A stretch of DNA of 5,912 bases from Candidatus Melainabacteria bacterium (GTDB taxonomy: Bacteria; Cyanobacteriota; Vampirovibrionia; LMEP-6097), in assembly GCA_028817775.1 (NCBI GenBank), contig JAPPOW010000059.1, forward strand, positions 1 to 5,912, read 5' to 3'. The translations under genes and the position numbers were made by a program. Below the pieces are notes generated by a model that did not search any database, was not told the DNA's origin, and was given only the letters and a program-made list of their open reading frames with translations. Every line of letters starts with the position of its first letter. Within the stretch, counting starts at the first letter, position 1. Shown here piece by piece: positions 4,686 to 5,912 of this stretch.

Positions 4686-5912
4686 ATGCAAGATTCTAGA
4701 ATAAATCGAGACGCAAATGCGGCAAAAAGTCGTAATTGGAGAGAACGCAATGATCGAGTACAGCGATTCTTGTCTAGCCTTGATAACCAGTCGACTATCA
4801 ATCATAGAAGAAGAGCCGGTGCTGGCAGAATCAATGATATAAACCCAAGAACAAGTTTCTCTGGGAGAGCAAGTGCTAACACTAACTTAAGAAGCACAGG
4901 CAGTAGAAGTTCTAGTTCAAATAATGAATCAAGTTCATCAGTTCGTAATCGTAGAATTGGGACAACTGGTTTTTCAAGCAATAAACAAACTAACGCCAAG
5001 AGATTAACTACCGCTGACTTTTTAAGAATGCAAGTAGACGGTGACCATAATGGTTCAATTAGTCTTGAAGAAATTTTACTCTATGTAATCGACCGCAAAT
5101 CAAAGAACCAACAGATTCCACAAGCCATGTACTCAGTACATCGAAAGTTTGCTGATGTCGTTGAATCATTAGAACTAATTGATAATGATGAAAGTTTAGA
5201 TATTGAAGATGGAGAAGCAGCCAGAGCAATCATCTCTCGTCGCGCTAATCAATTGGGTAATAGTCTAGATATGGAAGTAGTAGACTTTGTACTAAATTAC
5301 CTCAATGACAATATTGATGGAATTGATGCTGCAGCTCAAACTATTGATACAAACCCAGATGGCGCAGTGTCCAATATCGAAGTTCTAACAGCATTACTTG
5401 CTGAACGCAGAGGGGAGCTTGATACCAGTGATCCAAATATAGATGCAGTACTAAGAACTAATGATAGTTACGATCAATTAGTTGCACTCGTGGCATCAAT
5501 GTCTGGTGATTTTGATGGAGTAGTAAGCGATGAACAAGCTTTTGATATCATCCTAGCGCTTAGAGCAAGTAATCCAGGTGACACATTATTACAGCAAGCT
5601 TTATTCCTTGGCACCAATGACAACCTTGCTGAAATTGAAGCTTCTGTAGCAGTCTTTGATTCTCTAGCAGATGGTCAAATTAGTAATGAAGAATTTATTA
5701 CAGTCATCAAGGAAATGAGAGCTGGCAATCTTAGTGAAGAAGATCACCAAATAGCAATGAATATACTTAGAGCAAGAGAGCCTTACGCTAGTATTCTCAA
5801 TCTAATTGAAGCAATCGATACTGAAGTAGACGGTTCTATCTCTGATGATGAAGTTATTGATTTCACTTTAGCTAGCCTTAGAGGGGAGTTTGATTTAGAT
5901 ACAAGCTTAGTT
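4686..5912 (+). CDS. Tandem EF-hand repeat protein, 3' end outside window
   Basis: The frame is open from the ATG at 4686 to the window edge (409 codons, no stop). Residues 1-110 are rich in Arg, Asn and Ser (RRR at 41-43, SSSS runs at 74-85), look disordered and carry no signal peptide. Six EF-hand-like loops then follow: 118-129 (DGDHNGSISLEE, fully canonical), 166-177 (DNDESLDIEDGE, Gly6 replaced by Leu), 221-232 (DTNPDGAVSNIE, canonical), 273-284 (SGDFDGVVSDEQ, weak at positions 1 and 12), 325-336 (DSLADGQISNEE, weak at 3) and 378-389 (DTEVDGSISDDE, good). They recur every 48-55 residues, mostly 52-53, joined by predicted helices. Calcium binding is likely for at least loops 1, 3 and 6. 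An AAAGGG ribosome site lies five bases upstream. The exact family and role are unknown. The acidic repeats contrast sharply with the basic N-terminus. Confidence 0.9.
   Translation, partial: MQDSRINRDANAAKSRNWRERNDRVQRFLSSLDNQSTINHRRRAGAGRINDINPRTSFSGRASANTNLRSTGSRSSSSNNESSSSVRNRRIGTTGFSSNKQTNAKRLTTADFLRMQVDGDHNGSISLEEILLYVIDRKSKNQQIPQAMYSVHRKFADVVESLELIDNDESLDIEDGEAARAIISRRANQLGNSLDMEVVDFVLNYLNDNIDGIDAAAQTIDTNPDGAVSNIEVLTALLAERRGELDTSDPNIDAVLRTNDSYDQLVALVASMSGDFDGVVSDEQAFDIILALRASNPGDTLLQQALFLGTNDNLAEIEASVAVFDSLADGQISNEEFITVIKEMRAGNLSEEDHQIAMNILRAREPYASILNLIEAIDTEVDGSISDDEVIDFTLASLRGEFDLDTSLV

Noticed and set aside
4802..4999. 65-residue minus-strand ORF
   Set aside because: Its Leu-rich product is the reverse complement of the Ser/Arg/Asn-rich head of the EF-hand gene, and it has no start signals.

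Overview
This is an AT-rich bacterial window with five protein genes and one tRNA. Four genes and the tRNA are on the minus strand; the last gene is on the plus strand and runs off the right edge. The phylum cannot be fixed from this sequence. Bacterial features include a CCA-encoding tRNA, Shine-Dalgarno sites before two genes, a sigma70-like promoter, and ArgG and HipBA proteins. ArgG is the long form of about 440 residues, close to the E. coli enzyme.

Layout from left to right: a 27-bp AT-rich palindrome at the left edge; about 190 bp with no convincing gene; tRNA-Trp(CCA) on the minus strand; the hipB-hipA toxin-antitoxin pair, read leftwards toward the tRNA and ending 20 nt before it; a short spacer with four regularly spaced ATTAA-type repeats and the hipB promoter; argG for arginine synthesis; a compact palindromic element of about 140 bp made of nested inverted repeats and mini-hairpins; a perfect 12-bp-stem hairpin overlapping the end of the next gene; an unrecognised 325-residue protein with a disordered N-terminus, a hydrophobic central region and a Gly/Ala/Met-rich tail; a divergent promoter region; and the start of a large protein (at least 409 residues) with six EF-hand-like loops in tandem units of about 53 residues.

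Functional reading: argG is housekeeping metabolism. HipB (repressor and antitoxin) and HipA (Ser/Thr kinase toxin) form a translationally coupled, probably self-repressed operon placed directly before tRNA-Trp. The two right-hand genes diverge from a shared 211-bp control region and are the least understood part. The tandem EF-hand protein and the orphan 325-residue protein are the best candidates for something undescribed, but no joint function can be claimed from sequence alone.
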